A stretch of 54,353 nucleotides of DNA, taken from contig CAZBZK010000004.1 in the NCBI GenBank assembly GCA_964496365.1, forward strand, positions 1 to 54,353, in the 5' to 3' direction. The position numbers and the translations under genes were made by a program. Positions 16,553-25,690 of the stretch are shown piece after piece (position 1 is the stretch's first letter; every line of letters begins with the position of its first letter). The notes beneath the pieces were generated by a model, which saw only the letters and a program-made list of their open reading frames with translations, was not told the DNA's origin and did not search any database. Source of the stretch: AB-629-J13 sp964496365. Lineage in GTDB: Bacteria > Fidelibacterota > Marinisomatia > Marinisomatales > AB-629-J13.

Positions 16553-17307
16553 TAACCTTTTTTTGATAATCTCGTTTTTAAGTTACTAATAATTTCAACC
16601 GCTTCTTGATCAATATCTTCAGGAAAAATGTGTTTGTGTGAATGGTAATAAGCCTCACCCTTTTCTAAATCATTCATGGCCCCATAGGAACGAATAATTT
16701 CTAGGTGTGCACTGATGACAAATTCTGTATCATAATAATTTTTCAACATTCGTTCAAATGCGAAGATTGCAGAATCATGAGCCCCTAGTTTATTATACAA
16801 AATGCCGGTTTCAAATGCTTTTTGTCCTAATTTATTTCTCATTTCATGAATGGTCTTATTTGCTGACTCCTTATGATCTGAATGGGGATAATCCTCTAAA
16901 AACTCCTGAATAGTTTCAATGGCTTTTTCTGAGGATAACTGATCTAAATAATATTTTGGAGACATGGCAACATAGCATTCACAAATTCTCCATCTTGCTT
17001 TTTCAACAAGTGGACTGAAACCCATTCTCCGAATCAATTTATTATATTCTACAATAGCTAACTGATATTCCTCATTTAAAAAAAATGATTCACCTAAATA
17101 ATATTGGATATCGTCACCAATTTCTGTGTGAGAGGCTCGAATTGAAAGTGTATTTAGAAGTTCCTGTGCACTAATAAATTTTTCTTTTTCAATCAGGTTA
17201 ATTGCTTCTTTAAACTGTTTTTCATAATCATCATTATCATGAATGGTGCCTGCACAACTCAATAATAAAATGAGGAATGGAATAAGTTGAATTTTTCTGG
17301 TGATCAT
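16552..17307 (-). CDS. bamD: Outer membrane protein assembly factor BamD-like lipoprotein
   Basis: 251 residues. The signal peptide ends in ILLLSCAG, giving a lipoprotein cysteine at about residue 18. Five TPR-like helical pairs follow, with the BamD-type segments YYLGESFFLNEEYQLAIVEY and SAIFAFERMLKNYYDTEF. BamD helps BamA insert outer-membrane barrels. A DUF5683 gene lies 13 bp upstream. Other TPR lipoproteins look similar, but the length, lipobox and repeat layout fit BamD best. Confidence 0.8.
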   Translation of the reverse strand: MITRKIQLIPFLILLLSCAGTIHDNDDYEKQFKEAINLIEKEKFISAQELLNTLSIRASHTEIGDDIQYYLGESFFLNEEYQLAIVEYNKLIRRMGFSPLVEKARWRICECYVAMSPKYYLDQLSSEKAIETIQEFLEDYPHSDHKESANKTIHEMRNKLGQKAFETGILYNKLGAHDSAIFAFERMLKNYYDTEFVISAHLEIIRSYGAMNDLEKGEAYYHSHKHIFPEDIDQEAVEIISNLKTRLSKKG

Positions 17308-17320
17308 TTTGATAATCCTA

Positions 17321-18319
17321 TTAAAATTTGAAAGAAAATGTTACTCCACCAATTCCATATTTTGCGTATTTATTATACATTAATGAAACGGAGGAATTGA
17401 TGATTGGTGTTTTTTTGTTTTTTCGTGTTGAAGACCAAACCGCTTCAAATGCACTTATGACGTGATTAAACATAATGGCACTCACAGAATATGTTGCCAA
17501 ATTCAAATAATCATTACTCTTCTTTCTTTGAGTTAAATAATTTTCTTTTATCGGGCTTGATATTATTATTTCCGTTGTATCTTCCACCTCTTTATACAAA
17601 ATTAAATAATTTTCTAAAATACCATTCCATCCTCCAGCAAATTGATCGTATTTGCCTATGTTTTCATAATAATCTCTGTCTTTCAAGACGTGAATATCGC
17701 CATTTTCAATAAGTGCGGGTATATAGGTGGTGTTATAGTAGGATTCCTCCATTTCTTCCGGTGTATCGGGAAGGATGCAATCTGGGTTTGTACCTTCATC
17801 TGCCCAAAAAACATTGTATAAACAATCTGAAGAATAAATTTGATCTTTATAAACAATATCCAAACTATGGGTTCCAATAATATGCACATCAGGATCCCAT
17901 CCATTGGATGATAAGGAATCGATCAATATATTTTGAAGCGGTTGAGTATTTACGACCCAATCAAAAATATTCCAATTTTGGTTTGCAAACGTTTCATATT
18001 CTACTCTAATATTTTCAGCTTCTTGGTTCCATTGCCACCACCCTGAAATTCCAGCAACCTCTACCCCTAAAAATAACAATGGCTTCCACCAGGGTGATTT
18101 ATTATAGAATTGCCCCCATCCCGGAATGATGAGAGAACGGACCAAAGAACGAGCAGGGTACGATGAATTTACCTCTATTTTCTCTGTTTCCTGTGATTGA
18201 TGGGTTGAATCAAACATTGAATGGAAATTTGATTCAAATCTGTCATCGTAATTTTTTAAGTAATCACCACAAAGAATAAACGAAGAACCAATCATCAAAA
18301 CTATAAAACACTTGATCAT
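17321..18319 (-). CDS. DUF5683-containing envelope protein
   Basis: 332 residues with an N-terminal signal sequence (about 1-18). The domain begins near residue 57 with ARSLVRSLIIPGWGQFYNKS, the hallmark of DUF5683, followed by WWKPLLFLGVEVAG. The central half is rich in aromatic and acidic residues, and the end (AVWSSTRKNKKTPIINSSVS onward) is predicted beta-rich. DUF5683 proteins are common in Bacteroidota-like genomes and have no defined activity. It lies between the large metallopeptidase-barrel gene (19 bp upstream) and bamD (13 bp downstream), consistent with an outer-membrane biogenesis role. Confidence 0.72.
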   Translation of the reverse strand: MIKCFIVLMIGSSFILCGDYLKNYDDRFESNFHSMFDSTHQSQETEKIEVNSSYPARSLVRSLIIPGWGQFYNKSPWWKPLLFLGVEVAGISGWWQWNQEAENIRVEYETFANQNWNIFDWVVNTQPLQNILIDSLSSNGWDPDVHIIGTHSLDIVYKDQIYSSDCLYNVFWADEGTNPDCILPDTPEEMEESYYNTTYIPALIENGDIHVLKDRDYYENIGKYDQFAGGWNGILENYLILYKEVEDTTEIIISSPIKENYLTQRKKSNDYLNLATYSVSAIMFNHVISAFEAVWSSTRKNKKTPIINSSVSLMYNKYAKYGIGGVTFSFKF

Positions 18320-18338
18320 TTATGAACTCTCCAAATAA

Positions 18339-21275
18339 TTAATTATTAAAACCAAACAAAATTGATAAATAAAACTTATTTTCACCTCCGAATTTAAGTG
18401 TTTCATCTCCAATCTCATTGGTAAATGAATTCAATCCTCGATGAATTTCCATACTAATGGCGGTGGGATAATTGTAAAATGAAAACCCATTGAGTCTTAA
18501 CTCAATTCCAGCAGATTGCTTCCATTCAATTCCATTATTTTTTCTCCATGCATCTCCCAAACTATAAATAATACCAAGCGAACTATTTTGAAAGGTAAAA
18601 AAACCGATTGGAATATGATAATTTTTTGCCATTGGAATTCTCAGAGAAACAGTTTCAATAGTTTTTTTTGTTCCTTCAATACTGTAAAATGGATACCCTT
18701 TTAATCCGGGTAACCCACCTGCAAAAAAATGAAAAAAGGAATCCACTTTTGAATTGGTAAGGTATGCAATACTTGTTTTTGTTGATAACATCCAATCATT
18801 TGTATTAGGGATTTCCAAATTATAAATGCCAATCATTTCCAATTTACCTGTGTGATTTGGAGAGAAGTCTTCCAATAATGTTCCTGACTCTGACAAATTC
18901 AACCCCGTGATAAAATTATTGTGTTCATAACTTATATGAGCATCAATTTCAAATCCTTTTGATGGCAGAAACCCAAAACCAGCTCTACGTTTAAGGACCT
19001 TTGTTTTCCAATTTAACCCTGCAGTAATTCCACGAAAATAATCATAAGCAGCACCTCCCTGAATGAATCCACTTTCCGTAAAAACTGCCCTTTTAAAAAA
19101 TGCTCTGTACCTCTGCCAAGTAAAATAAGTTTCGACTGAATGGATTCCCTTTACAGGAATTCTTGATCCAAACCTGAATTGAACCATACGAAATTTCAAG
19201 TCATCTTCGTAATCATAAACATCCGTTGTTTTTTCAAATTTATTTCGAGTCAAATAAAATACCTCTGCAAATAGAGTTGGAAAAAATCGCTTAAACTCCA
19301 TTATAAAAAATAAATCCATATCTTTGTCAATATTCGATGAAGCACCACCAAAAACTGATAATCTATCCAGAATTTCACTGGAATAGAAATAGAAGCCCGG
19401 TTTTACGGTTTTGTAATCTAACATCATTTTTGGTAAAATGAACATTGGAGGGAATTGGTCTTGGTACGTCCCCATTTTCTCTTCCCTTTTTGCCAAAATG
19501 GGAGGGGTAAAATCAAATTCTCTCCCTCTTAAAACAGGAGGTTCACAAAATTCAATTGAGTCCAAAATGGATATGGAATATTTTCCGTTTTCAAAAAGCG
19601 AAAATAAAATTTGTCCATTTTTGCTCACATCCGGCATAAATGCACCGCCGGTTACATTGGTAAAGTATCTTTTATTTCCAAATTGATCTGACATTGCCAG
19701 ATTAAAAATTCCCGACTCATCATCGGAAAAAATAAATTTATTTTCAAAACGAATTAATGAACGGTCATCCCAAACATTTGAGACTAAATATTTTGTTTTA
19801 GTGTATTCCAAATCAAAATAACCAATATCACGAAAATGGTGGGTAGTAAAATCAAAATAAATTAGGTTTTCTTCCTCATTATAAAATAGAGAGTGTAAAA
19901 TTCTTTGGTCATTAAAATGGGTCAACTGGGTTGTATTTTTGGTAATCATATCATGTAAGAATATATTTTGAAATCCACCTGTGGTGGCAATAAACGCTAA
20001 AGTTGAATCTGTTATCATAACAGGAGCAAACCCTCTGGAACCATAAGTAAGTCTTGTTTCCTTTTTGGTTTCAAAATCATATTGAAACAAGTCAAAATAT
20101 TTGGAACCATATTTATTTGGATATTTCGGTTTTTTAGAATATACAATCTTACTACCATCTCTTGACCATGAAGCCTTACTTTGAACTCCACCGGAAATCA
20201 ATGTATCTTTTTGTGTCTCCAAATCAAAAATATATAGAGAAGTCTGACTGAAAAAATCATTTTTTTTATTTGATAAATAACCAAAACGTCTGCCGTCAGG
20301 TGCCCACACGGGATGTAGGTTTGCAGTTCCCTCTGAAATGATGATTTCTCCTTTGTTTTCATTATTGGCAATGAGTGAACCAATATTTGAATATTTTTTT
20401 CCCAAATCAACTTTGAAATCATGATATAATTTATCAGCAGGAATACCGATAGTTTTTTCCAATGCTGAATAAACAGAAAAAGAAAATGGATTAGATAGTT
20501 CATCCATAATTTTTCGCAGGGTTTCAGTCCCGTAATTCTCAGCAATAAAATTGCAAAGAGCATATCCTGCATTGTATGTGGATTCATTTCCGATTCCGGT
20601 TTTCCCAAAAGTGTTCATCTCTGCAATGGTTAAGAGATTTTCATTTAAAAATCGGTCCCTTAAAATCATATCTCGGTGAGCATCCCAAGTATCCCAATCT
20701 GCATTTTCATACATGTATTGCGCGGTTCCTTCAGCTAACCACGGCGGAACAATAGTTCCAGGGATGGGATAACTGATGAGCACATTCGGATAACCGTATA
20801 GAACATCCTTTCTTTTGATATCTTCATATCCCATAAATTGAAGATAACCTCCCGGAATATTCTGGCTAAATTTCATAGCTTTTTGGATAGACACAATGTG
20901 TGTGAATTCATGTGTGATCACATTTTGTAGCCATCGATGACTTCCACGCAGGTCAAAATCTAATGGGGACGTCCAAATTACAATTTTATTATCATAATAG
21001 TAGGCGGCACCATTTGAAATATCATCCACATCTGTAAAAATAATGTGTGTTTTTTGAAATGGCTCATAATCGTATAATTCCGTAATAATGGGATAAATCC
21101 GTTCTGCTACCTCTGCTCCTTCTCTTGCGGAAGATTCAGTTTCATCGTAAAAATGAATTAAAAAGTGATTCGTTTCAATTGTCTTCCACTCAATTTCGGG
21201 ATGATTGTATTGGGCTTGCCCAAATAATATTGAAAGGAGTATGGACAGAAGTATAAAAATGGAATTCTTCTTCAT
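18339..21275 (-). CDS. MA-clan-like metallopeptidase fused to a propeller and Omp85-like barrel
   Basis: 978 residues with a signal peptide ending near 20. An N-terminal zinc-peptidase-like domain has HEFTH at 122-126 and a downstream Glu in WLAEGTAQ (Glu182), the gluzincin arrangement. Residues about 315-600 contain TolB/PD40-type repeats such as HPVWAPDGRRFGYLSNKKND and ASWSRDGSKIVYSKK. The last 330 residues are alternating strands and include GGLPGLKGYPFYSIEGTKK with a later SLRIPM, resembling the Omp85/BamA 'LRGY' region. I expect an outer-membrane protein with periplasmic peptidase and propeller parts. Similar three-part proteins are often labelled 'Tol-type' in FCB-like genomes; the substrate is unknown. 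Confidence 0.75.
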   Translation of the reverse strand: MKKNSIFILLSILLSILFGQAQYNHPEIEWKTIETNHFLIHFYDETESSAREGAEVAERIYPIITELYDYEPFQKTHIIFTDVDDISNGAAYYYDNKIVIWTSPLDFDLRGSHRWLQNVITHEFTHIVSIQKAMKFSQNIPGGYLQFMGYEDIKRKDVLYGYPNVLISYPIPGTIVPPWLAEGTAQYMYENADWDTWDAHRDMILRDRFLNENLLTIAEMNTFGKTGIGNESTYNAGYALCNFIAENYGTETLRKIMDELSNPFSFSVYSALEKTIGIPADKLYHDFKVDLGKKYSNIGSLIANNENKGEIIISEGTANLHPVWAPDGRRFGYLSNKKNDFFSQTSLYIFDLETQKDTLISGGVQSKASWSRDGSKIVYSKKPKYPNKYGSKYFDLFQYDFETKKETRLTYGSRGFAPVMITDSTLAFIATTGGFQNIFLHDMITKNTTQLTHFNDQRILHSLFYNEEENLIYFDFTTHHFRDIGYFDLEYTKTKYLVSNVWDDRSLIRFENKFIFSDDESGIFNLAMSDQFGNKRYFTNVTGGAFMPDVSKNGQILFSLFENGKYSISILDSIEFCEPPVLRGREFDFTPPILAKREEKMGTYQDQFPPMFILPKMMLDYKTVKPGFYFYSSEILDRLSVFGGASSNIDKDMDLFFIMEFKRFFPTLFAEVFYLTRNKFEKTTDVYDYEDDLKFRMVQFRFGSRIPVKGIHSVETYFTWQRYRAFFKRAVFTESGFIQGGAAYDYFRGITAGLNWKTKVLKRRAGFGFLPSKGFEIDAHISYEHNNFITGLNLSESGTLLEDFSPNHTGKLEMIGIYNLEIPNTNDWMLSTKTSIAYLTNSKVDSFFHFFAGGLPGLKGYPFYSIEGTKKTIETVSLRIPMAKNYHIPIGFFTFQNSSLGIIYSLGDAWRKNNGIEWKQSAGIELRLNGFSFYNYPTAISMEIHRGLNSFTNEIGDETLKFGGENKFYLSILFGFNN

Positions 21276-21296
21276 CAGTTAGAATATATTTTGGAT

Positions 21297-24059
21297 TTAG
21301 TGAACTATTCCTGCTTTTATTAATTTTGATTGGGTTTGATTATGTCCCTCTGCTACCAGATCAACATAATATATCCCCGATTCAATGTCAGTCACGTCCC
21401 AAATAATCTCATTTGCTATTCCCTGTACGGGATTTTCTAAAGTGAGTTTGTCAATATAAAACCCTGCTAAATCGTAAATCTTGCATTCGATTATATTGGC
21501 AAATTCCACTTGAACTCTGATCTTCACAATATTGTCCTTAGCGGGATTTGGATAAGCATAAGTCCGATTTGAATCAAATAAAATATCTTGATTTGGGGTT
21601 GTAATTGAATAGTTCAATTTCAAAGTTCGTGTATGTCCCAAATCTCCGTTTGGATAATTCCAATCATTACAGCAATTTAATGGAATTAAATCTTCCCCGT
21701 TTTTCGAAATATTCCACAATGAAAATGAAGTACCAACCACTTTTGACACCTCAAGAGATTCAATTAACCAATTTTCTGAAATAAATTTCACCCTCTCTGA
21801 TGTTGATAATGGGAAAGATAATTCAATATCTCCACTCCAATTTATAATGAAAAATTTTTGATTAACTAAATCTTCAACTAAAATCTCCGGATGATTATCA
21901 TCTAATATCTGATTAGCAAACAAATTCCCATCAAAATTTCCCATAATCGGAAATCCCGAAAAATTAATTCCATTTTGGTCCATGGCAAATAGAGTCCCAT
22001 TTTCATCCAAAATGATTGCGTCTCCTCTTCCATCCAGATCTAAATCAATAGCAATAAGATTATTTAATGTATGGGTAAAAGAAACTGATTTATTCTCTGA
22101 TAATTCCGATTCAATCACCAACATATTTTCTTCGATTGAGAATGAAATAGTATCGTTTTCTTGTATGACTTTTGCAGTTTTTAAAGACTCAATATAAGAT
22201 TCATCTGTCACTAAATCAGATGGATTATAAATGATTGAATCAACATTTAACTGATCAATTAAATCATATCTATTTTCATTTTGATTCCATTCAAATTTAT
22301 TCAATATGGATGTGTTTTCCCCGTGTTCAATTATACATATCATTGCTTCTTCAGGGACGCTTCCTTGAGTGAAAAACAATGAATTCCCCATTGATTGCTT
22401 CGTATAAAAAACCGTTCTTACAAATGGATTAGAATTTGGAGCCCACCAAATAGAATCCCTTCCTCCAACTAAGATTTGAGTAGAACCAATAGAATGGATT
22501 AAGTGAAAATTAGCGGTTGAATCTGGAAATCCATTCGATTGGTATTGATTAGTCAAGAAAAAATTCATTGTGTCGCCCGGTTCACTTATTTGATATAGTT
22601 GAAGGTACGATGCAGTGCCATTATTTGTATGTGTATTTGGGTAGGTAATATCACTGAATACAGGTAACTCAAATTGACTATTTACCCTTTCATATTCAAG
22701 GTTTCCATCGAACCATATATCTCCAAAATAACCGCTGGATGGATCTTGAAATAGAAAAATAGATGGGAAACCAATATCCTGAGCACCATCAGCTTCCTCC
22801 AAATCAACTCCCTTTAAAATTCTGTCAGAATTAATGGAATAATCCATTAATCCCTCATCTATAATTTTTTCATCAATATGCCAAATCAGCAAACCAGATG
22901 CTGGTAATCCTAAATCATAATTAGGAATTTGGGTAATCACACCATTTTCATCTTTTACAATTTCAACAGAATCCATCAAAATCTCAATAAAGGGAGGATA
23001 ATTATCCGATTCTTCCCATTGTGCAAATCTCAGGGAATCAATACTCACATTAGAATAAATCCAATTATTTCGATTTTCAATTAAAAAATATTCCGAATCA
23101 GTCAATAATATTTTCATTATACTATTCTCGGATCTTGATAAGATTGAAACCGCATTCTGGTTATTTATGGTTGTTGGTGTTTCCCACCCTGCAAAAATTC
23201 GGGTCCATGCATCGGGTGAAGAAGGGATTAATCCTCTCCCATTATTCGATCCTTGGTCCATCAATCCAAAAATTCCGATTCTGCTTTCACCGGATTCCAA
23301 ATCCCAAAGTGGAGGTAACCCAGATGCAAATCCGATCATTAATGCCATGATTCCCGTTAATCCGTATTGATAATCACAGGGTTCAGATGTTTGGTCAAAT
23401 AAAATGTTTCCTTCATCGTACAATAAGTGATTTTCAGTTTCAGGTAAAATAATTCCATGTTCAATACCCAAAAAAGGAACATCTAACATATCCCTGTCAA
23501 CATATGTACTGGGGATGTCTTCCGGTGTGGGGTCTAAGTAGGGTAAACTGAAATCCTGTCCAATTCCCGCATGGAAAATGATAGCAAAATCAAAATCTTC
23601 AAATGGAATATGATGGAGAGAATCTGCTAGGGTAAGGGCATCTTTAAATAAGGTGACCAGTCTCTCTTCCTCCAATTCTTCAGATGCTCCATAAGGATGA
23701 TAATAGTTCATTGAGAATGGTAAAGTGTAAACCGAATCGTTTGATTCAGGATATATTTTGGATTGTTCCAAATCAATACCAAATTTCTGATAAGATACCG
23801 ATTGAAAATAATGATTAACTGCTTTCAATTGGGATTGAAAATACACCTTGTCATGGGGTGGTGGGTCGATGATGTAGGTCCCGCACGACGTATCGGGATC
23901 TATTAAAAATTGTCCATTTCCGGTCACACCTGATGATTCACTCTTCAGAAACTCGACCCTTATGCACACCACTTTTTTTTGTCCAATCACATCACCTGAT
24001 AGACTCTGAAGTGAAAAAAGCAGGACGGGAATTGATATCCTGCAGAATCTTTTATACAT
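21297..24059 (-). CDS. M6-like secreted protein, catalytic motif lost, with T9SS type-A sorting domain
   Basis: 920 residues with a signal peptide (about 1-22). The segment 236-300 aligns by eye with M6 (immune-inhibitor-A-like) peptidases: GLPPLWD for GLPDLYD, GIFGLMDQGSNN for the 'slM..G' motif, and AWTRIFAGW for 'AWeKi.LGW'. The HEFGH zinc motif that should precede GLPDLYD reads LMIGF (240-244), so both histidines and the glutamate are absent. The C-terminus (about 835-920) has YPNPAKDN, YDLAGFYIDKL and ESGIYYVDL, a T9SS type-A-like sorting domain. It is probably a surface-exposed, non-catalytic binding or structural protein. PorV-like 24074-25396 is 14 bp upstream. Confidence 0.75.
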   Translation of the reverse strand: MYKRFCRISIPVLLFSLQSLSGDVIGQKKVVCIRVEFLKSESSGVTGNGQFLIDPDTSCGTYIIDPPPHDKVYFQSQLKAVNHYFQSVSYQKFGIDLEQSKIYPESNDSVYTLPFSMNYYHPYGASEELEEERLVTLFKDALTLADSLHHIPFEDFDFAIIFHAGIGQDFSLPYLDPTPEDIPSTYVDRDMLDVPFLGIEHGIILPETENHLLYDEGNILFDQTSEPCDYQYGLTGIMALMIGFASGLPPLWDLESGESRIGIFGLMDQGSNNGRGLIPSSPDAWTRIFAGWETPTTINNQNAVSILSRSENSIMKILLTDSEYFLIENRNNWIYSNVSIDSLRFAQWEESDNYPPFIEILMDSVEIVKDENGVITQIPNYDLGLPASGLLIWHIDEKIIDEGLMDYSINSDRILKGVDLEEADGAQDIGFPSIFLFQDPSSGYFGDIWFDGNLEYERVNSQFELPVFSDITYPNTHTNNGTASYLQLYQISEPGDTMNFFLTNQYQSNGFPDSTANFHLIHSIGSTQILVGGRDSIWWAPNSNPFVRTVFYTKQSMGNSLFFTQGSVPEEAMICIIEHGENTSILNKFEWNQNENRYDLIDQLNVDSIIYNPSDLVTDESYIESLKTAKVIQENDTISFSIEENMLVIESELSENKSVSFTHTLNNLIAIDLDLDGRGDAIILDENGTLFAMDQNGINFSGFPIMGNFDGNLFANQILDDNHPEILVEDLVNQKFFIINWSGDIELSFPLSTSERVKFISENWLIESLEVSKVVGTSFSLWNISKNGEDLIPLNCCNDWNYPNGDLGHTRTLKLNYSITTPNQDILFDSNRTYAYPNPAKDNIVKIRVQVEFANIIECKIYDLAGFYIDKLTLENPVQGIANEIIWDVTDIESGIYYVDLVAEGHNQTQSKLIKAGIVH

Positions 24060-24073
24060 GATAATATCTGGTA

Positions 24074-25396
24074 TTAAAATTCCCAGTTAAGGGAAAATCG
24101 CATCGTGTTTGTCAGGGGATGTCCCGGTTCACCAGATGTATATCCAAAATCAAATCCATAACCTGAAAATCGTAGCCCAACTCCAAAGGTGGGATTTGAG
24201 ATTTTACCAGATTGATCCAAATAATATCCAGCTCTCAATGCAAAATATTTTGAATACCAATATTCCATTCCTATGTTATGAACTAATTTTTCGAGTTCAT
24301 TTTTTATGGTTCTGGATGAACCAGTATCCACTTCCAAAACTAAATTATCTTCAGAACAAATTGTTTCTTCACCTTTACATCCATATTCACCATATCCCGT
24401 TTCACCAAAAGCAACCGAATCTGTTTGAATTCCATCTATATTATACCCTCCTATAATTCCATCTCCACTAAAATCTGTGTCACCACCCAATAACCAATCA
24501 TCTACCCATGAGGTAAAAATTGCAATGTAAACTGGATCAGTGTGAGGAGTTTCCCTGTCACCTTCTTTATTGTATTCCCCGCTGATACTGGGATGTCCAT
24601 CTTCATCGTATCTACCAATGATTCCATCTCCATCCCAATCCATTGCTGGATAAGAAGCCACTAATAATTTATTGACGTCATAAATTAAGGATAGTTTATT
24701 AAATTCACTATCAATCACACGATAATTTAGCCCTAGTGCCAAATTTGTAGGTTGAGGGTCTGCTTGGGCGGGATCTATAAATGAAACCTTTGGACCAATA
24801 TTGGTTACCGTTAGTCCTACATCTAAATTAGGGGTCAAAAATCCTTTTCTCAAAAAACCAAAATCAAATCCAAAATCTAATGATGTTCCTTTCCCTTTTT
24901 CTGCTCCTGCTCCAAGTTCAACCAAATGTTGATAGGAAATTTTTGCATTGATTCCAAATGATGAATTTTGCGATAATAAGGAACTATAGGAAACGGTTGT
25001 TGCCATCATGAAGCTGGTGAAGGTACCCAGATAATCATCCGGACCTTCTCCCATTCTAATTTGTTCTCCAAGACTCAAATAAATAAGATGGCCTCCAAAT
25101 GTACCTAAATCCGGTACATGTTTACGAAAAGCAAAAAAGTCGTAGTATAAATCGTCAGCCAAATTTGGTAACCAATTTACATGCATCATAGCAAGCTCGG
25201 AACCTTCCAAAAATCCAAGCCCTGCGGGATTCCAGTAACTTGCATAAGCATCATCGGCTACAGCAACATTGGCTTCTCCCATTCCTCCTGCTCGGGCACC
25301 TGGGGAAATGAGCAAAAATATAGCTCCAGCCTCACTTGCAAACGATGGCGTAAGTGAACAAAAAATAAGTAAATGAATTATGGTAAAACGCTTCAT
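24074..25396 (-). CDS. PorV/PorQ-family outer membrane protein with inserted D-rich loops
   Basis: 440 residues with a signal peptide ending near FASEA (about 21). The start of the mature protein has the family pattern SPGARAGGMGEANVAVADDAYASYWNPAGL (30-59, key residues G33, G37, G38, N56, P57, G59), and the end FSLNWEF is a barrel-type C-terminus. PorV in type IX secretion binds cargo C-terminal domains and shuttles them to attachment. Unusual inserts at about 253-264 and 308-319 contain the D-x-[DS]-G-D-G-I-I-G pattern of calcium-binding loops. A good AGGAG site precedes the ATG. It is followed 14 bp later by a protein with a sorting domain, a likely client. Confidence 0.8.
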   Translation of the reverse strand: MKRFTIIHLLIFCSLTPSFASEAGAIFLLISPGARAGGMGEANVAVADDAYASYWNPAGLGFLEGSELAMMHVNWLPNLADDLYYDFFAFRKHVPDLGTFGGHLIYLSLGEQIRMGEGPDDYLGTFTSFMMATTVSYSSLLSQNSSFGINAKISYQHLVELGAGAEKGKGTSLDFGFDFGFLRKGFLTPNLDVGLTVTNIGPKVSFIDPAQADPQPTNLALGLNYRVIDSEFNKLSLIYDVNKLLVASYPAMDWDGDGIIGRYDEDGHPSISGEYNKEGDRETPHTDPVYIAIFTSWVDDWLLGGDTDFSGDGIIGGYNIDGIQTDSVAFGETGYGEYGCKGEETICSEDNLVLEVDTGSSRTIKNELEKLVHNIGMEYWYSKYFALRAGYYLDQSGKISNPTFGVGLRFSGYGFDFGYTSGEPGHPLTNTMRFSLNWEF

Positions 25397-25470
25397 TTTT
25401 TCTCCTGAGATATATTGAATTAAATAAACGGGAATCTTCCGAATTTTAAACTAAATCGGTATGGAACATT

Positions 25471-25498
25471 CGTATAAAAATACACCTTCCAATTTCAA
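25471..25498 (-). promoter_or_regulatory. Candidate sigma-70-type promoter for the porV-like operon
   Basis: On the minus strand, TTGAAA (25493-25498) and TATACG (25471-25476) are separated by 16 bases, about 75 bases upstream of the porV-like start. This is the best promoter-like pair I could find in the 294-base stretch 25397-25690, which holds no gene. The match is partial (5/6 and 4/6) and the DNA is AT-rich, so it is a candidate only. Confidence 0.35.
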
Positions 25499-25690
25499 CC
25501 TAACGGGAAATTTATGACCAATTAGAATGAAAGTTTATGTTATCTCTATACTGTAAACCGTTACCGGGATAATTTTTAATAGCGTTTTTTTATAGATTTC
25601 TCCTATGTAATAATGAATCTATTTCTGAATTTTGTTTTCAGTCAAGTAATGTTTTTAAAATATAATAGTTCCTAATTTCATTTAAAGTTA

